A stretch of DNA of 64,000 nt from DATAOG01 sp963753685. GTDB taxonomy: Bacteria > Pseudomonadota > Alphaproteobacteria > Geminicoccales > Geminicoccaceae. The notes under the pieces are model-generated. The model made no database searches and was not told the DNA's origin. It saw only the letters and a program-made list of their open reading frames with translations. The position numbers and the translations under genes were made by a program. Of the stretch, positions 1-8,009 are shown piece by piece (the stretch's first letter is position 1; every line of letters begins with the position of its first letter). Location: positions 62,001 to 126,000 of the forward strand of contig CAVWDE010000025.1 of assembly GCA_963753685.1 (NCBI GenBank), read 5' to 3'.

Positions 1-530
1 CCAGGCCCTGGATCGCGACCCGCAGGCCGGCGAGGTCGTCCCGGCCGGTCAGGTGCCGGACGGCGGCCCGCAGCGCCATCAGCACGCCATAGGCGGTGAC
101 CGCGAGCGGCGCCCGCGCCGCCGCCGTCGCGGCCGCGGTGTGGCTGGTCACCGCGCGCATCACGGCGAGGTCCTCGAGGGTCGTCCCGATGTCGTCCGCC
201 ACGATGTAGCGGCCGCCCAGCTGCTCGACCGCGCGGCCCATCGCGCGCAAGAGGGCCGGCGTCTTGGCGCGCTTCGGGATCGCCCAGGATCACCGACTTG
301 CCGCCGCCATAGGGCAGATCGCAGATCGCCGCCTTGCAGGACATGCCGCGCGCCAGGCGCAGCGCATCCTTGAGCGCGTCCGCCTCGCTCGCATAAGGCC
401 ACATCCGGCAGCCGCCGAACGCCGGCCCGAGCGCGGTCGAGTGCAGCGCGATGATCGCCCGCAGCCCGGCCGCGGCGTCGCACACGAACACCAACTGCTC
501 GTGATCGTCGAAATCGGGATGGCCGAACAT
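1..530 (-). CDS. Leucine dehydrogenase-like (Glu/Leu/Phe/Val dehydrogenase), partial, frameshifted
   Basis: N-terminal part of an amino-acid dehydrogenase that oxidatively deaminates branched-chain or related amino acids with NAD+. The gene runs off the left edge. Reading from ATG at 530, the protein begins [18 protein letters not shown] and has the family's core: [16 protein letters not shown], then [20 protein letters not shown], which carries the two substrate/catalytic lysines. After ILGDP the frame is lost. In the +1 frame the family sequence resumes as [19 protein letters not shown] and then [19 protein letters not shown]. The break fits one extra base in the GGG run at 276-278, so it may be a sequencing error. 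The dehydrogenase family is clear; leucine versus phenylalanine or valine specificity is not decided. It is divergent from the GlsB-like gene. Confidence 0.85.
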   Translation of the reverse strand, partial: MFGHPDFDDHEQLVFVCDAAAGLRAIIALHSTALGPAFGGCRMWPYASEADALKDALRLARGMSCKAAICDLPYGGGKSVILGDPEARQDAGPLARDGPRGRAAGRPLHRGGRHRDDPRGPRRDARGDQPHRGRDGGGAGAARGHRLWRADGAAGRRPAPDRPGRPRRPAGRDPGP

Positions 531-719
531 GGCTCGCGTCTCCGCCAGGCACCCTGCGCTGTCGACTGTCCGCCTCGCTCTGTCAAGAATTGGTTGCCGC
601 GCGGGGCCGCGCCGATCTCGACCGCGCGCCCGCGACATGCCACCATGCGCCGCCGCCACCGGGTATGCCCGCCCCCGCAGCGGGCGATTGCAAGCCGGGC
701 GCAAGGGAGAAACGCCGCC

Positions 720-962
720 ATGGGCATCATCTGGACCCTGATCATCGGCCTGCTCGCCGGCATCGTCGCCAAACTCCTGATGCCGGGGCGCGATCCGGGC
801 GGCTTCATCATCACCATGCTCCTGGGTGTCGCCGGCGCCTTCGTCGCGACCTATCTCGGCCAGGCGATCGGCTGGTACCAGGCGGGCCAGGGCGCGGGCT
901 TCATCGGCGCCGTGGTCGGCGCGATCATCCTCCTGATCATCTATCGCATCGTGAAGCGCTGA
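720..962 (+). CDS. GlsB/YeaQ/YmgE family stress-response membrane protein
   Basis: Small inner-membrane protein of 80 residues. It is almost entirely three hydrophobic segments separated by glycine-rich turns ([20 protein letters not shown], then [20 protein letters not shown], then [16 protein letters not shown]). The [10 protein letters not shown] turn after the first helix is characteristic of the transglycosylase-associated (GlsB/YeaQ/YmgE) family. Family members are linked to acid and envelope stress, but no biochemical activity is established. ATG at 720 is preceded by a GGGAGA ribosome-binding site. The 3' half of the gene and about 145 bases of its downstream flank are duplicated at 3438-3720. 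Confidence 0.9.
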   Translation: MGIIWTLIIGLLAGIVAKLLMPGRDPGGFIITMLLGVAGAFVATYLGQAIGWYQAGQGAGFIGAVVGAIILLIIYRIVKR

Positions 963-1106
963 CCCGGAGGTCCGGCGGCAGAGGTCGTAACGCGGCTCCT
1001 CCGATCTGGACCGCGGGCGGTAGCCGCCATCCCGATGCCGATTTCGACCGTTGTAGCTGAAGAGCAGATCTGCTCGGGGGAGGCTTCGATCGGCTTGTCG
1101 TGACCC
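829..1106. repeat. Duplicated segment, copy A (3' half of glsB-like gene plus flank)
   Basis: This segment starts inside the GlsB-like gene and ends at GTCGTGACCC (1106). It recurs in the same orientation at 3438-3720 with small indels and scattered substitutions. Both copies keep the perfect 14-bp palindrome GAGCAGATCTGCTC (here 1062-1075). The noncoding part up to 1242 holds no gene I can support. Confidence 0.85.
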
Positions 1107-1242
1107 GATCCGGACATCGCGGTTGGAACCATTTCGAGCTACTCAGCTGCCGGAACAACTTGCATAATGAACGGTTAGCGCCGGCTCGCCATGACGTGGC
1201 CCCGGCCCGCTGATCGCTCCGAACGATTGAGGGAGACGTTCG

Positions 1243-2247
1243 ATGCCGATGTGGCAGAATCGCCGCTATTTCCTGGCCAGCGCGTCGCTGGCCGCGGCCG
1301 CTGGCGTCTTCGGCGCCCGTGGTTCGCTCGCGGCGGAGGGGGGCCCGCCAGAGACGACCACGATTTGCTTGAAGAAGCAAATGGCCATCTGTTTCGCCCC
1401 GCTATACGTAGCCGAAGCGTTCCTGGGCGCCGAGGGCTTCAGCGATGTCCAGTATGTGACCGTAGCCCCAGGGCGAGCTGATGTCAGCATGGTCGGGCAA
1501 GGCGATTTGGATTTCGACATCACCTTCGCCGGAGCGATCGTTTATGAGCTCGATGCCGGCTTGCCGCTGACAGCGCTGGGAGGATTGCATGTGGGTTGCT
1601 ACGAGTTGTTCGCGCGTGAACCAATTCGTTCCATAAGCGACTTGAAGGGCAGGCGTGTGGCTCTCACCAATCCGAACTCAGGAGAACATCTTTACATTTC
1701 GATCATGGCCACGGAAATCGGCCTCGATGCCAAGAAAGATATCGATTGGGCTTTCGGCCCGGACGCTATGGAGCGGTTCATCGCCGGCGAGGCCGATGCC
1801 TTTCTCGGCTTCCCACCCCAGCCGCAGGAACTGCGCGCCCGCGGAGTCACACGCGTCATTCTCAACACCGTCCAGGACCTACCTTGGTCGCAATATTTCT
1901 GCTGTATGATGTATGGTAACCGTGCCTGGGTTCGGAATCACCCGATCGCCACTAAGCGATTCCTTCGTGCTATCTACAAGGCAGCCGACTTCTGCACTGC
2001 CAAGCCGGAGATCGCGGCCAAAGAGCTCGTGAATAGTGGCTTTGTGCGACGTTACGACTATGCACTTGAGACCATCGGGGAGATACCCTACGACCGTTGG
2101 CACGAGTTCGATTCCGAGGACACGCTCCGGTTTTATGCGCTCCGCCTGCACGAAGCGGGAATGATCAGGAGCAGCCCGAACGCGCTCCTCAGCGACGGCA
2201 CCGACTGGCGTTTCGTCAACGAACTCAAGCGCGAGCTGAAGGCGTGA
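1243..2247 (+). CDS. Orphan NMT1/THI5-like ABC transporter substrate-binding protein
   Basis: Periplasmic binding protein of 334 residues of the NitT/TauT (NMT1/THI5-like) type. It has a signal region with an arginine pair (QNRRYFLASASLAAAAGVFG) and a likely cleavage after SLAA. The mature domain has the family pattern: CFAPLYVAEAFLGAEGF near the start, DFDITFAGAIVYELDAG around residue 90, and DLKGRRVALTNPNSGEH around residue 135. The C-terminal part is helical. Such proteins deliver nitrate, sulfonates, pyrimidines or similar small ligands to an ABC permease, but none is adjacent, so it is an orphan and the ligand is unknown. It lies between the duplicated glsB segments and has lower GC than its neighbours. 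Confidence 0.88.
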   Translation: MPMWQNRRYFLASASLAAAAGVFGARGSLAAEGGPPETTTICLKKQMAICFAPLYVAEAFLGAEGFSDVQYVTVAPGRADVSMVGQGDLDFDITFAGAIVYELDAGLPLTALGGLHVGCYELFAREPIRSISDLKGRRVALTNPNSGEHLYISIMATEIGLDAKKDIDWAFGPDAMERFIAGEADAFLGFPPQPQELRARGVTRVILNTVQDLPWSQYFCCMMYGNRAWVRNHPIATKRFLRAIYKAADFCTAKPEIAAKELVNSGFVRRYDYALETIGEIPYDRWHEFDSEDTLRFYALRLHEAGMIRSSPNALLSDGTDWRFVNELKRELKA

Positions 2248-2327
2248 GCACGTGGCGACGCCGGTCCCGCAGATAGTCGGATGACCACGACTGCCACCAC
2301 GCTTGGCACCGGACCGAGGGTTCGAGG

Positions 2328-2554
2328 AAAAGGTGTCACGAGGAAAAGGTGTCAGCAAAGAGAAAAGGTGGAGAAAAGGTGTCAGAAAGGTGGAGAAAAG
2401 GTGTCAGGGTGGAGAAAAGGTGTCAGGGAGAAAAGGTGTCAGCAGGGAGAAAAGGTGTCAGAGCAGGAGAGGGAGAAAAGGTGTCAGGAACCTTTTCTCT
2501 CTTAATTGGCAGGGAGAAAAGGTGTCAGGAACCTTTTCTCTCTTAATTGGCAGG
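2328..2554. repeat. REP-like array of AAAAGGTGTCA units
   Basis: A block of short irregular direct repeats. The unit AAAAGGTGTCA occurs at about 2328, 2344, 2374, 2396, 2415, 2431, 2450, 2476 and 2517, with one decayed copy near 2363; spacing is 14-41 bases. The last two units extend into a 7-bp-stem inverted repeat, AAAAGGT-GTCAGGA-ACCTTTT. They are followed by CTCTCTTAATTGGCAGG, so 2476-2513 and 2517-2554 form a tandem duplication. From memory, AAAAGGT...ACCTTTT elements resemble those mobilised by REP-associated tyrosine (IS200-like) transposases; no such transposase is in the window. The surrounding 2248-2640 holds no convincing gene. Confidence 0.85.
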
Positions 2555-2640
2555 TCCGTCCGCCGAAGTCGACGTATGACGATCGCGTCAAGGCCCAGCG
2601 CAGACTCGGTTCGCCAGGATGGCGCGCCGCGTCCTTTCGA

Positions 2641-3024
2641 TCAGGACTCGATGCGCTCCGCCACGCCGGCGGGCCATGCGCCGGGCTCGAACGGATCGCC
2701 GAAGTACTGCGTCTCGCGGATCACCTTGCCGTCTTTGAACTCCATGATGCTGACGGTGTAGGAGGGCTTGTCATCGTAGAAGATGATGTATTCAGTGATC
2801 CAGAGGTCGCCGACGCCGGTAATTCGCCGAATCTCAAAGCGCTTTTTGCTATGCTGTAAAGTTCGGTTGGTTTGAATGTTACGACGGCCGCGAAAGCGTT
2901 CGCCTGATTGCGGATACTCCAGGACGGCATCATCATGATAGATATCATGCTCAGCCGCGAAATCATCGGCGTTGGAGGCGGTCCAGTGCCGATCCAAAGC
3001 TGATCGAATGTCCTGGCTGCCCAC
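2641..3024 (-). CDS. SnoaL-like / nuclear transport factor 2 family protein
   Basis: A 127-residue single-domain protein of the NTF2/SnoaL-like alpha+beta barrel superfamily. Diagnostic features are the N-terminal helix ending RHWTASNADDFAAEHDIYHD, the strand DAVLEYPQSGERFRGRRNI, the later strand WITEYIIFYDDKPSYTVSI and the closing IMEFKDGKVIRETQYFGDPF. The last is the usual SnoaL-type end motif. Members include polyketide cyclases, limonene-epoxide-hydrolase-like enzymes and many stand-alone proteins, so the substrate cannot be named. The start is GTG at 3024, supported by an AAGGAGAGGAG ribosome-binding sequence just upstream. Confidence 0.85.
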   Translation of the reverse strand: MGSQDIRSALDRHWTASNADDFAAEHDIYHDDAVLEYPQSGERFRGRRNIQTNRTLQHSKKRFEIRRITGVGDLWITEYIIFYDDKPSYTVSIMEFKDGKVIRETQYFGDPFEPGAWPAGVAERIES

Positions 3025-3378
3025 GGCTCCTCTCCTTGTAGTTCATCTTTCGGACCAGCGGACCCTCATGCGGGCCATGGCGCACCCTCCTGGAGTCCCA
3101 TCACGCTCGCGGCAGCGCCGCGGCCAATAAGCGTCACGCAAGTCCAGACGTCGCCCCGGCTCGCGATGGACGGCCGGATCGAGGCCAGGCCGTCCATGCC
3201 AGCGGGCTCGCATCAGACGGGCGCCGACCGCCTTCCTTTTAGTATAGGCCACATGACCTTCTCGCCCATCTCACAAGCCGCTCGCACGAGGGCCTGGGCT
3301 CATGCTGGAAAGCAGGACGCAGAGTCAGGCTTTTGGCCAAGCGGCGACCTTGCGCGTGGCGCGCCGACCGTTCGCAAG

Positions 3379-3436
3379 GGGACCGATGGCGAAGGCCAAC
3401 GTGGTAATCGATTGATCGTTCGAGACGCGGCGCGGC
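3379..3436. repeat. 58-bp dispersed repeat, copy 1
   Basis: This stretch starts GGGACCGATGGCG and ends GCGGCGCGGC. It recurs in diverged form at 4730-4788 with the same spacing of conserved blocks. It directly abuts the truncated glsB copy, so a junction between two duplicated pieces falls at about 3437. The rest of 3025-3437 shows no supportable gene. Confidence 0.65.
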
Positions 3437-3437
3437 A

Positions 3438-3571
3438 TCGCCGGCGCCTTCGTCGCGACCTATCTCGGCCAGGCGATCGGCTGGTACCAGGCGGGCCAAG
3501 GGGCGGGCTTCATCGGCGCCGTGGTCGGCGCGATCATCCTCCTGATCATCTATCGCATCGTGAAGCGCTGA
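3438..3571 (+). pseudogene. Truncated second copy of the GlsB-like gene (3' end only)
   Basis: The frame reads [20 protein letters not shown], then [19 protein letters not shown] and RIVKR before TGA at 3569-3571. This is essentially identical to the last 44 residues of the GlsB-like protein at 720-962. The first hydrophobic segment and the start codon are missing, and upstream sequence is unrelated. It is therefore a non-functional duplication stump, not a second functional gene. Confidence 0.88.
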
Positions 3572-3720
3572 CCCGGAGGTCCGGCGGCAGCGGTCGGGTC
3601 GTAACGCGGCTCCTCCGATCCGGACCGCGGGCGGCAGCCGCCATCCCGACGCGGATTCGACGGTTGTAGGCTGAAGAGCAGATCTGCTCGCGAGAGGCTT
3701 GGATCGGCTGGTCGTGACCC
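3438..3720. repeat. Duplicated segment, copy B
   Basis: Direct repeat of 829-1106, including the downstream flank with the palindrome GAGCAGATCTGCTC at 3676-3689. Copy B has a few small insertions relative to copy A, such as GGTCGG near 3592. Beyond 3720 similarity stops. 3721-3919 contains no gene I can support. Confidence 0.85.
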
Positions 3721-3919
3721 GGAGGCACCATCGCCTCCGAGCCGCGATGGTCTGCAATCAGGCCAGGGCGGACATGACTGAGTTTGGCGATTAGGAACCA
3801 ACAACAGCCATGCGCCGATACTTAGGTCGCCGCGGGCCCGCAAGGTGCTGCCCAGTCGCTCACTTGAGCGGACGGCGGCGAGAGGCGGCATCCTAATTCA
3901 CTGAAGCCTGGAGTCATTC

Positions 3920-4474
3920 TTACCTCGATATCCAAAGCGGATTTTTCACGGGAAAGTATATCTGCGTCGCACCGCCGGTCAGCCGCGCGCCGGACGGGTC
4001 ACTTTGCCGAACCGGCTGCGGTTTCGCTACGCTGACCAACCCCGTCAGGCTCGTGCCCGCGGGTAGCTTTAGCTCCCAGATCTCAGTCATCGGGTTTCCC
4101 CAATCCACCGATACCGCGGTCACCTGTCGCAAGGCATCGCGGACGACCCGTTTTCGTTCGTCACCAAAATGCGTGCGGGAGAACATCTTCGTGAGATGGA
4201 GGAGCTGCTCTTCCTTGAACCACCAACCACCCGTATAGACGTATGGGCGCTCACTATGACCAACCGCGCGCATGAATGTTGTCGGGCCATTGAACGTATC
4301 GGGACTTGGAGGTGCATGCGAACCACTGCGGATATCTCTCAGCGTTTCCTCGACTTTCTGTTCTGGAGTCTTGCCAGACTGGCGAAGCCATATTTCATTA
4401 TGTTTCATTCTATACAGACTATTTAGAAAGTCTTTCAAGTTTTCCCAAGTCAACATAGGAGTGGGATTGCTCAT
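3920..4474 (-). CDS. Hypothetical protein, 184 aa, possible toxin-like C-terminal domain
   Basis: A stand-alone gene with a strong ribosome-binding site (AGGAGG, 7-8 bases before ATG at 4474). Base composition is more AT-rich than its neighbours, suggesting recent acquisition. I do not recognise the N-terminal half. It is hydrophilic and helical with no signal peptide or membrane segment. The C-terminal third reads WELKLPAGTSLTGLVSVAKP, then RLTGGATQIYFP. From memory this pattern (KLP-GT-L-GLVG-A-PQ ... GG-TQ-YFP) resembles ends of polymorphic-toxin or ADP-ribosyltransferase-like domains, but this is only suggestive. No immunity gene is obvious. It sits between duplicated intergenic fragments, consistent with a small genomic island. 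Confidence 0.7.
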   Translation of the reverse strand: MSNPTPMLTWENLKDFLNSLYRMKHNEIWLRQSGKTPEQKVEETLRDIRSGSHAPPSPDTFNGPTTFMRAVGHSERPYVYTGGWWFKEEQLLHLTKMFSRTHFGDERKRVVRDALRQVTAVSVDWGNPMTEIWELKLPAGTSLTGLVSVAKPQPVRQSDPSGARLTGGATQIYFPVKNPLWISR

Positions 4475-4729
4475 TGCGATCCTCCTGTTCCGATTTTACC
4501 GTGATTCTCCAAGCCGCCCAGCCTGCTGAGCGGCGACCGAAATGGCTCGATGTGCAAGCGGTTTGCATTTGCCGACTGGTCGCGAGTTGATCTGGTCGGT
4601 TGAGCGGGCAACCTCCAAGAAGCGCGCAAACGAAATCCTATCAGCGTCGGGTGGGTAAGTCCACGGAGGCCGAATGCCGGTTTCGCAGCACTATCCGGAC
4701 CCACACGAACTCGGCGAGAGTGTCCAGTT

Positions 4730-4788
4730 GGGACCGATGGCGGAATCCAACGTGGAGGGTCGACTCATCGTTCGAAATGCGGCGCGGC
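4730..4788. repeat. 58-bp dispersed repeat, copy 2
   Basis: Diverged copy of 3379-3436 (GGGACCGATGGCGGAATCCA start, ATGCGGCGCGGC end). It lies in the gene-free stretch 4475-4905, in which I see no other feature. Confidence 0.65.
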
Positions 4789-4905
4789 GAAGAGCGGGTT
4801 TTCAGCTTAGTTCCTCATTAACCCTGGTCGGTTAGAAGGCGGCCCGCACCTGGTGCGCCCGGGTCTGCGGATCCGGCTCACCGCCGCCTGGGGAGGGCTC
4901 TCGCC

Positions 4906-5322
4906 ATGATCGCTATCGCGCAGCTCCGTCGGCTCGTGGCCCTGGCCCTCGCCGTGGTCATGCTTCTCATCACCGGGCCGATCGATGCCGCGCGCGCCGC
5001 CCTGGTCACCACCCAGCAGGCGCTCGAGCAAAGCGCGCCGGCCGATGCCCGCGCGCGGGTCTCGGCGTTCCTGGCGCGCGACGACGTGCGCCGGCAGATG
5101 GCAGCGCTCGGCGTCGATCCGCTCGAGGCGGGCAAGCGGGTCGCGAGCCTCTCCGACGCCGAGGTCCAGCAGCTCGCGGGCCGCCTCGACCGCCTGCCCG
5201 CCGGCGGCGACGGCGCCATCGCGGCGGTGCTCGGCGTGGCGCTGATCGTCTTCCTGGTGCTGCTGGTCACGGATCTCCTGGGCCTCACCGACATCTTCCC
5301 GTTCGTGCATCATCCCCGCTAG
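4906..5322 (+). CDS. PA2779 family protein
   Basis: A 138-residue envelope protein with two hydrophobic ends. The N-terminal signal/anchor is RRLVALALAVVMLLITGPID. A C-terminal membrane segment, IAAVLGVALIVFLVLLVTDL, is followed by a short tail. The middle (TTQQALEQSAPADARARVSA, then FLARDDVRRQMAALGVDP and VASLSDAEVQQLAGRLDRLP) is diagnostic of the PA2779 family. Its molecular function is unknown. It is always seen next to a PA2778-type C39-like cysteine peptidase, exactly as here: the next gene begins 3 bases after its stop, so the two are a translationally linked pair. Confidence 0.9.
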   Translation: MIAIAQLRRLVALALAVVMLLITGPIDAARAALVTTQQALEQSAPADARARVSAFLARDDVRRQMAALGVDPLEAGKRVASLSDAEVQQLAGRLDRLPAGGDGAIAAVLGVALIVFLVLLVTDLLGLTDIFPFVHHPR

Positions 5323-5325
5323 ACG

Positions 5326-6330
5326 ATGCGGGCCTGGTGCCTGCGGCTCGCGGTCCTGGCCACACTCGGGCTCGCGGCCTGCGCGACCCCGGCGGCAGTC
5401 GAGCGCGCGGCGCTGCGCCCGGCCCTGCCGGATCGGGCCGAGGTCGAGGGCGTCCCGTTCGTGCCGCAGGACGACCTCTGGTGTGGCCCGGCCTCGCTTG
5501 CCATGGCGCTCGGCTGGTCGGGCCTCGAGCTCACCCAGGCGGAGCTGGCGCCCGCGGTCTTCACGCCCGGGCGCGCGGGCTCGCTGCAGCCCGACATGGT
5601 GGCGGCCGCCCGCCGTCACGGCCGGCTCGCGGTCCCGGTCACCAACCTCGGCGACCTTTTGGCCGAGCTCGCCGCCGGTCACCCGGTCCTGGTGCTGCAG
5701 AACCTCGGCCTCGACTGGTGGCAGGTCTGGCACTATGCGCTCGCCATCGGCTACGACCACGCGGCCGGCGTGCTCGTGCTGCGGTCCGGCGCCGAGGCGC
5801 GCCATGAGGTGGCGCTCGCGACCTTCGAGCGGACCTGGGCGCGCGCCGGCCATTGGGCGCTCGTGATACTGCCGCCGGACCGCCTGCCCGCGAGTGCCGA
5901 CCCGGCGGCGGTGGTGCGCGCCGCGGCGGCGCTCGAGCAGAGCGGCGAGCTCGCGGCCGCGAAGGTCGCCTACGATGCCATCCTCGGGCGCTGGCCGGAC
6001 AGCGCGGGCGCCCTGCTCGGACGCGGCAACGTGCGCTATGCCGAGCACGACCTGGATGGCGCCGAGCTGGCATTCCGCCGCGCCGTCCTGACCGATCCCG
6101 GCAGCGCCGCGGCCTGGAACAATCTCGCCCAGGTCCTCCTGGAACAGGACGAGCCCGGCGCGCGCGAAGCCGCCGAGCGGGCGGTCGGGCTGGGCGGCCC
6201 GCTGGCGGCGACCGCGCGGACGACGCTCGACCAGATCCAGGCCGCCGCACCCGCGCGCCGCGCCTTCGAGCCTTCGGCCCCGCTCGACGTTGGCCCGAGA
6301 CCGACCGCCGACCAGATCGCCGGGCGCTAA
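5326..6330 (+). CDS. PA2778 family cysteine peptidase (C39-like) with TPR tail, lipoprotein
   Basis: A 334-residue predicted lipoprotein: signal RLAVLATLGLAACATP with a lipobox Cys at about residue 19. Residues 40-185 form a C39-like papain-fold domain. The catalytic Cys is in VPQDDLWCGPASLAMALGW and the His in WQVWHYALAIGYD, followed by an Asp. From about 195 the protein is TPR-like (GELAAAKVAYDAILGRWPDS, ALLGRGNVRYAEHDLDGAEL, AAWNNLAQVLLEQDEPGARE). The architecture matches PA2778. It probably acts at the outer membrane or periplasm on a peptide or protein partner, working with the small membrane protein encoded just upstream; the substrate is not known. Confidence 0.9.
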   Translation: MRAWCLRLAVLATLGLAACATPAAVERAALRPALPDRAEVEGVPFVPQDDLWCGPASLAMALGWSGLELTQAELAPAVFTPGRAGSLQPDMVAAARRHGRLAVPVTNLGDLLAELAAGHPVLVLQNLGLDWWQVWHYALAIGYDHAAGVLVLRSGAEARHEVALATFERTWARAGHWALVILPPDRLPASADPAAVVRAAAALEQSGELAAAKVAYDAILGRWPDSAGALLGRGNVRYAEHDLDGAELAFRRAVLTDPGSAAAWNNLAQVLLEQDEPGAREAAERAVGLGGPLAATARTTLDQIQAAAPARRAFEPSAPLDVGPRPTADQIAGR

Positions 6331-6348
6331 GCGCTCGTGGCGGTGCGC

Positions 6349-6378
6349 TTGACGCACGTTGTTCGAGGTGGCAATAAT
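6349..6378 (+). promoter_or_regulatory. Candidate sigma70-type promoter for ghrA-like gene
   Basis: TTGACG (6349-6354), 18-bp spacer, AATAAT (6373-6378), embedded in the only AT-rich island nearby (6371-6415). Each hexamer matches five of six consensus positions. It would give a leader of roughly 190 bases before the TTG start of the reductase gene. Confidence 0.45.
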
Positions 6379-6571
6379 ATCTAAAAAGCAATATCATAAC
6401 ATAAGTTTCTAAAGCGATTTATCAGCTACCAGCCAGGGAACCTTTCGCCCGTCGCGTTCGGAATTGAAGGTCCGATCCCGCACGCGCTCGGCCGTCGCCG
6501 CCGTCGGGGGCTGTTCAAGCCTCGGTTCAGCCGGCAGGATGTGGGTCCGAGCTGGTTCTGGGAGGCGGGAC

Positions 6572-7498
6572 TTGGCCCTGATGTTCCTCAGTCCGGACGA
6601 TCCGGCCGAGCTCTGGCGCGAGGAGCTTTGCGCCCGCATGCCGGGGCTCGAGGTGCGGATCTGGCCCGCGGTCGGCGAGCCCGCCGAGATCGACACCGCC
6701 CTGGTCTGGCGGCCGCCGCCGGGCGAGCTGGCGCGCTACCCGAACCTCAAGGCGATCCTGTCGCTCGGCGCCGGCATCGAGGGGCTGATCGCCGACCCGA
6801 CGCTCCCCGACGTGCCGATCGCACGCATGGTCGACCCGTCGCTCGCCCGCACCATGACCGAATACGTCCTGCTCGCGGTCCTCCGCCACCACCGCGAGTT
6901 CGACACGTTCGAGCGCGCGCAGCGCAGCCGCCGCTGGGCCTACCGCTTCCCGCCGCAAGCAGCGGATCGCCGCATCGGCATCATGGGCCAGGGCGAGCTC
7001 GGCACGCACGCCGCCGGGGCGCTCGTGGCGCGCGGCTTTGCGGTGTTCGGCTGGAGCCGCACGCCCAAGGCGATCAAAGGCGTCACCAGCTATGCCGGGC
7101 GGAGCGAGCTGCACGCCTTCCTGCACCAGGCCGACGTCCTAGTCTGCCTCTTGCCGCTCACGGCCGAGACCCGCGGCATCCTGGACGCCCCGACCTTCGC
7201 GAGCCTGCCGCACGGCGCTCATGTGATCAACGTCGCCCGCGGCGCCCATCTGGTCGAGCCCGACCTGATCGCAGCCCTGGACTCCGGCCATCTCGGCGGC
7301 GCCACGCTGGACGTCTTCCAGACCGAGCCGCTGCCGCCCGAGAGCCCGCTCTGGGCCCATCCCAAGGTGCTGGTCACGCCCCACGTCGCGAGCTACTCGC
7401 TGCCCGCGACCGCCGCCGACGGCGTGGTCGAGAACATCCGCCGCGCGCGCGCCGGCCAGCCGCTGCGCCACCAGGTCGATCGCGCCCGGGGCTACTGA
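6572..7498 (+). CDS. ghrA: Glyoxylate/hydroxypyruvate reductase A (D-2-hydroxyacid dehydrogenase)
   Basis: NAD(P)H-dependent reductase of glyoxylate to glycolate and hydroxypyruvate to glycerate, cytoplasmic, 308 residues. The GhrA subfamily is shown by FLSPDDPAELWREEL at the start, LKAILSLGAGIEGLI, the Rossmann segment RIGIMGQGELGTHAAGALVA, CLLPLTAETRGIL, then INVARGAHLVEPDLIAALD with the catalytic Arg. Next come the Glu region DVFQTEPLPPESPLWAHPKV and the catalytic His in VTPHVASYSLPATAA. The start is TTG at 6572, six bases after GGAGG; an ATG follows at 6581. A longer frame upstream lacks a ribosome-binding site. Single-gene unit. Confidence 0.92.
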   Translation: MALMFLSPDDPAELWREELCARMPGLEVRIWPAVGEPAEIDTALVWRPPPGELARYPNLKAILSLGAGIEGLIADPTLPDVPIARMVDPSLARTMTEYVLLAVLRHHREFDTFERAQRSRRWAYRFPPQAADRRIGIMGQGELGTHAAGALVARGFAVFGWSRTPKAIKGVTSYAGRSELHAFLHQADVLVCLLPLTAETRGILDAPTFASLPHGAHVINVARGAHLVEPDLIAALDSGHLGGATLDVFQTEPLPPESPLWAHPKVLVTPHVASYSLPATAADGVVENIRRARAGQPLRHQVDRARGY

Positions 7499-8009
7499 GA
7501 GGGCTTCGAGCCTGCGAGCGACCTGGTCCGAGGCCGCATCAGGATTGCCGTTCGAGGCGCCGTTGCGCCTCGGCATGGGCCGCAGGGTCGATGATTCCGG
7601 TTGCGTGTTCCGGCGGTGCGCCGAGCACGCGCTCGAAATCCGCCCGCGCCACCACCCGATCCCGCTTGGTATCAACCTTGAGCACATTATTCGCCACAAC
7701 GGCTCTCGGGTTGAGAACAGCGTGGGGCGATCGCGAAGCCCTCGATAGGAAATCCGTCGCGACTTCCCGGCGAGCGACGCGGGCATCGCCGGCCAGCCGG
7801 CACCCGGCCAGGTCCCGGGAAGATAGCTCGCGCCAGTCGGGCAGGCGCTCCGTGCCGCCGCGAACCGTCCCGCGCCCGCGACCCCATGCCCGCAGCCTTG
7901 CCTGCCGCGCCGTCGCGGGGCAAGGTGCCGTGTCGCTGCCGGCCCACGCAGAAGCCCGGCGCCAAAAAGCCGAGGCCGGCAGGGGCATCGGGTGACGGGG
8001 GAGGGGGAA
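7499..8009. other. Intergenic stretch, no gene supported
   Basis: About 510 bases between the reductase and the first glycosyltransferase. A minus-strand frame from about 7735 to 7539 reads plausible sequence (VDTKRDRVVARADFERVLGA) but has no start or ribosome-binding site and matches no family I know. It could be a gene fragment. Confidence 0.4.

Noticed and set aside
2328..2554. CRISPR array
   Set aside because: Units are 11-28 bases with spacings of 14-41 and no constant-length unique spacers; hairpin ends and tandem tails fit a REP-like array.
4807..6357. A 516-codon open frame on the minus strand opposite the PA2779/PA2778 pair
   Set aside because: High-GC shadow frame; arginine/glycine-rich with no family motif, while the plus strand encodes clear proteins with signal and active-site motifs.
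7539..7735. Small minus-strand coding fragment (VDTKRDRVVARADFERVLGA)
   Set aside because: No start codon with a ribosome-binding site and no family match; left as possible debris.
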